Below, in pieces: positions 63,512 through 64,000 of a stretch of 64,000 nucleotides of DNA. The DNA is from Frateuria hangzhouensis (GTDB taxonomy: Bacteria; Pseudomonadota; Gammaproteobacteria; Xanthomonadales; Rhodanobacteraceae). The stretch's first letter is position 1. Every line of letters starts with the position of its first letter. The notes beneath the pieces were generated by a model. That model saw only the letters and a list, made by a program, of their open reading frames with translations, did no database searches and had not been told where the DNA came from. The stretch spans positions 1-64,000 of the forward strand of contig NZ_JAPMIU010000010.1 in the NCBI RefSeq assembly GCF_026410505.1, read 5' to 3'. The position numbers and the translations under genes were made by a program.

Positions 63512-64000
63512 CTACAGATGCGGCAGCCACAGCATCATCGATGCGGTGGCGATGCCCGCCCCGGTCGCCAGCGTCGCCACCGCCAGGCCCGCCGCCATCG
63601 CCAGCTGCGCCGCCGGCCGCCGGCTTCGCTGCGCGCGGAAGTACAGTTCGGCGATCGCCAGCGGCAGCGCGTACTGGGCGAATGCGATGACCGTCAGCGC
63701 CGGGCCCGTGAAGGTCTCGGGATCGAAGCCGGCCGGTCCCTGGTTGAGCGCGATCCACAGGGTCAGCCCGATGCGGAAGAACCACACCCCGCTCACCGCC
63801 AGGAACAGCCGGATCGCCCAGCGCCGGTGCCGGTCGATGCGGCGCGCCAGCGCCTCGCGCCAGGCCAGGCTGGCGAACAATACGATCAACAGCGCGTTCA
63901 GGCTGATCGCCACGTTCTGGGACAGATCACCGACGCCGCCGCGGCCCCACACCATCGCCAGCCCGCCCAGGCTCAGCAACAGCGCGGAAAACAGGTAGCC
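63512..64000 (-). CDS. DUF2306-like membrane protein (5' end beyond the window)
   Basis: A partial integral membrane protein, open to the right edge, so the start lies outside. At least four helices are seen; DRHRRWAIRLFLAVSGVWFFRIGLTLW is the conserved core of DUF2306 (PF10067). Function unknown. It ends 41 bases beyond the start of the histidine kinase gene on the same strand, so the two may be co-transcribed. Confidence 0.75.
   Translation of the reverse strand, partial: GYLFSALLLSLGGLAMVWGRGGVGDLSQNVAISLNALLIVLFASLAWREALARRIDRHRRWAIRLFLAVSGVWFFRIGLTLWIALNQGPAGFDPETFTGPALTVIAFAQYALPLAIAELYFRAQRSRRPAAQLAMAAGLAVATLATGAGIATASMMLWLPHL

Overview
The window is 64 kb of GC-rich, densely packed chromosome. 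Gene content and family versions point to a gammaproteobacterium of the Xanthomonadales, most likely Rhodanobacteraceae (Dyella, Rhodanobacter or Frateuria-like). The reasons are PPi-dependent phosphofructokinase, a rubredoxin-thiE-hemL neighbourhood, short-LID adenylate kinase, a DUF3426-fis pair, lipid A and core LPS genes, and many GTAG-headed intergenic palindromes. The taxonomic call is inference. I see no phage, insertion sequence, CRISPR array, defence island or tRNA; this is ordinary core and near-core chromosome.

Layout. 1-135: promoter and leader of an rRNA operon that runs out of the window to the left. 0.3-8.4 kb: DUF192 lipoprotein, rubredoxin, thiE-hemL, argD-like aminotransferase with a glyoxalase-family gene, an SDR dehydrogenase, and a two-gene ABC exporter of unknown substrate. 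8.4-18.7 kb: peptidoglycan recycling ligase mpl, adk, and three pyrophosphate enzymes (PPi-phosphofructokinase, H+-pumping pyrophosphatase, soluble pyrophosphatase), with an RcnB-like protein, an S9 peptidase and a prolyl-4-hydroxylase-type oxygenase between them. 18.7-24.5 kb: a LysR regulator facing an MFS exporter, aldo/keto reductase and quinone-reductase-like operon, then a ferritin-like protein and a TetR regulator. 24.8-32.9 kb: pcm-tolC, then LPS genes (waaA, lpxL, core glycosyltransferases, O-antigen ligase) and a zf-CHCC protein. 33-44.4 kb: a Yip1-like membrane protein, YceI, RutE-like nitroreductase, ELM1-family protein, glnE, a phosphoglycerol-transferase-like sulfatase-fold protein, a small secreted protein and an ABC exporter. 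44.5-46.7 kb: groESL behind a CIRCE operator. 46.9-54.6 kb: cutA, two paralogous EamA transporters, a two-domain TlpA-like protein, a MocR regulator, then dsbD-tlpA. 54.8-61.5 kb: aroQ-accB-accC, prmA, DUF3426, fis and purH. 61.6-64 kb: a LytTR two-component pair and the cut end of a DUF2306 membrane protein.

How the genes work together. The 10-19 kb stretch gathers the means to use pyrophosphate as an energy currency. The 25-33 kb stretch builds the outer membrane. The 48-55 kb stretch carries periplasmic thiol chemistry. Intergenic gaps are largely filled by three palindromic repeat families, often doubled head to head at 3' ends, but no REP-associated transposase is visible.

No clearly new system is apparent. 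The best leads are a doubled N-terminal redox domain in DsbD, a two-domain TlpA protein whose second domain has lost the CxxC pair, an operator-like array over the purH promoter, an uncharacterised ABC exporter, and the paralogous EamA pair with a MocR regulator.
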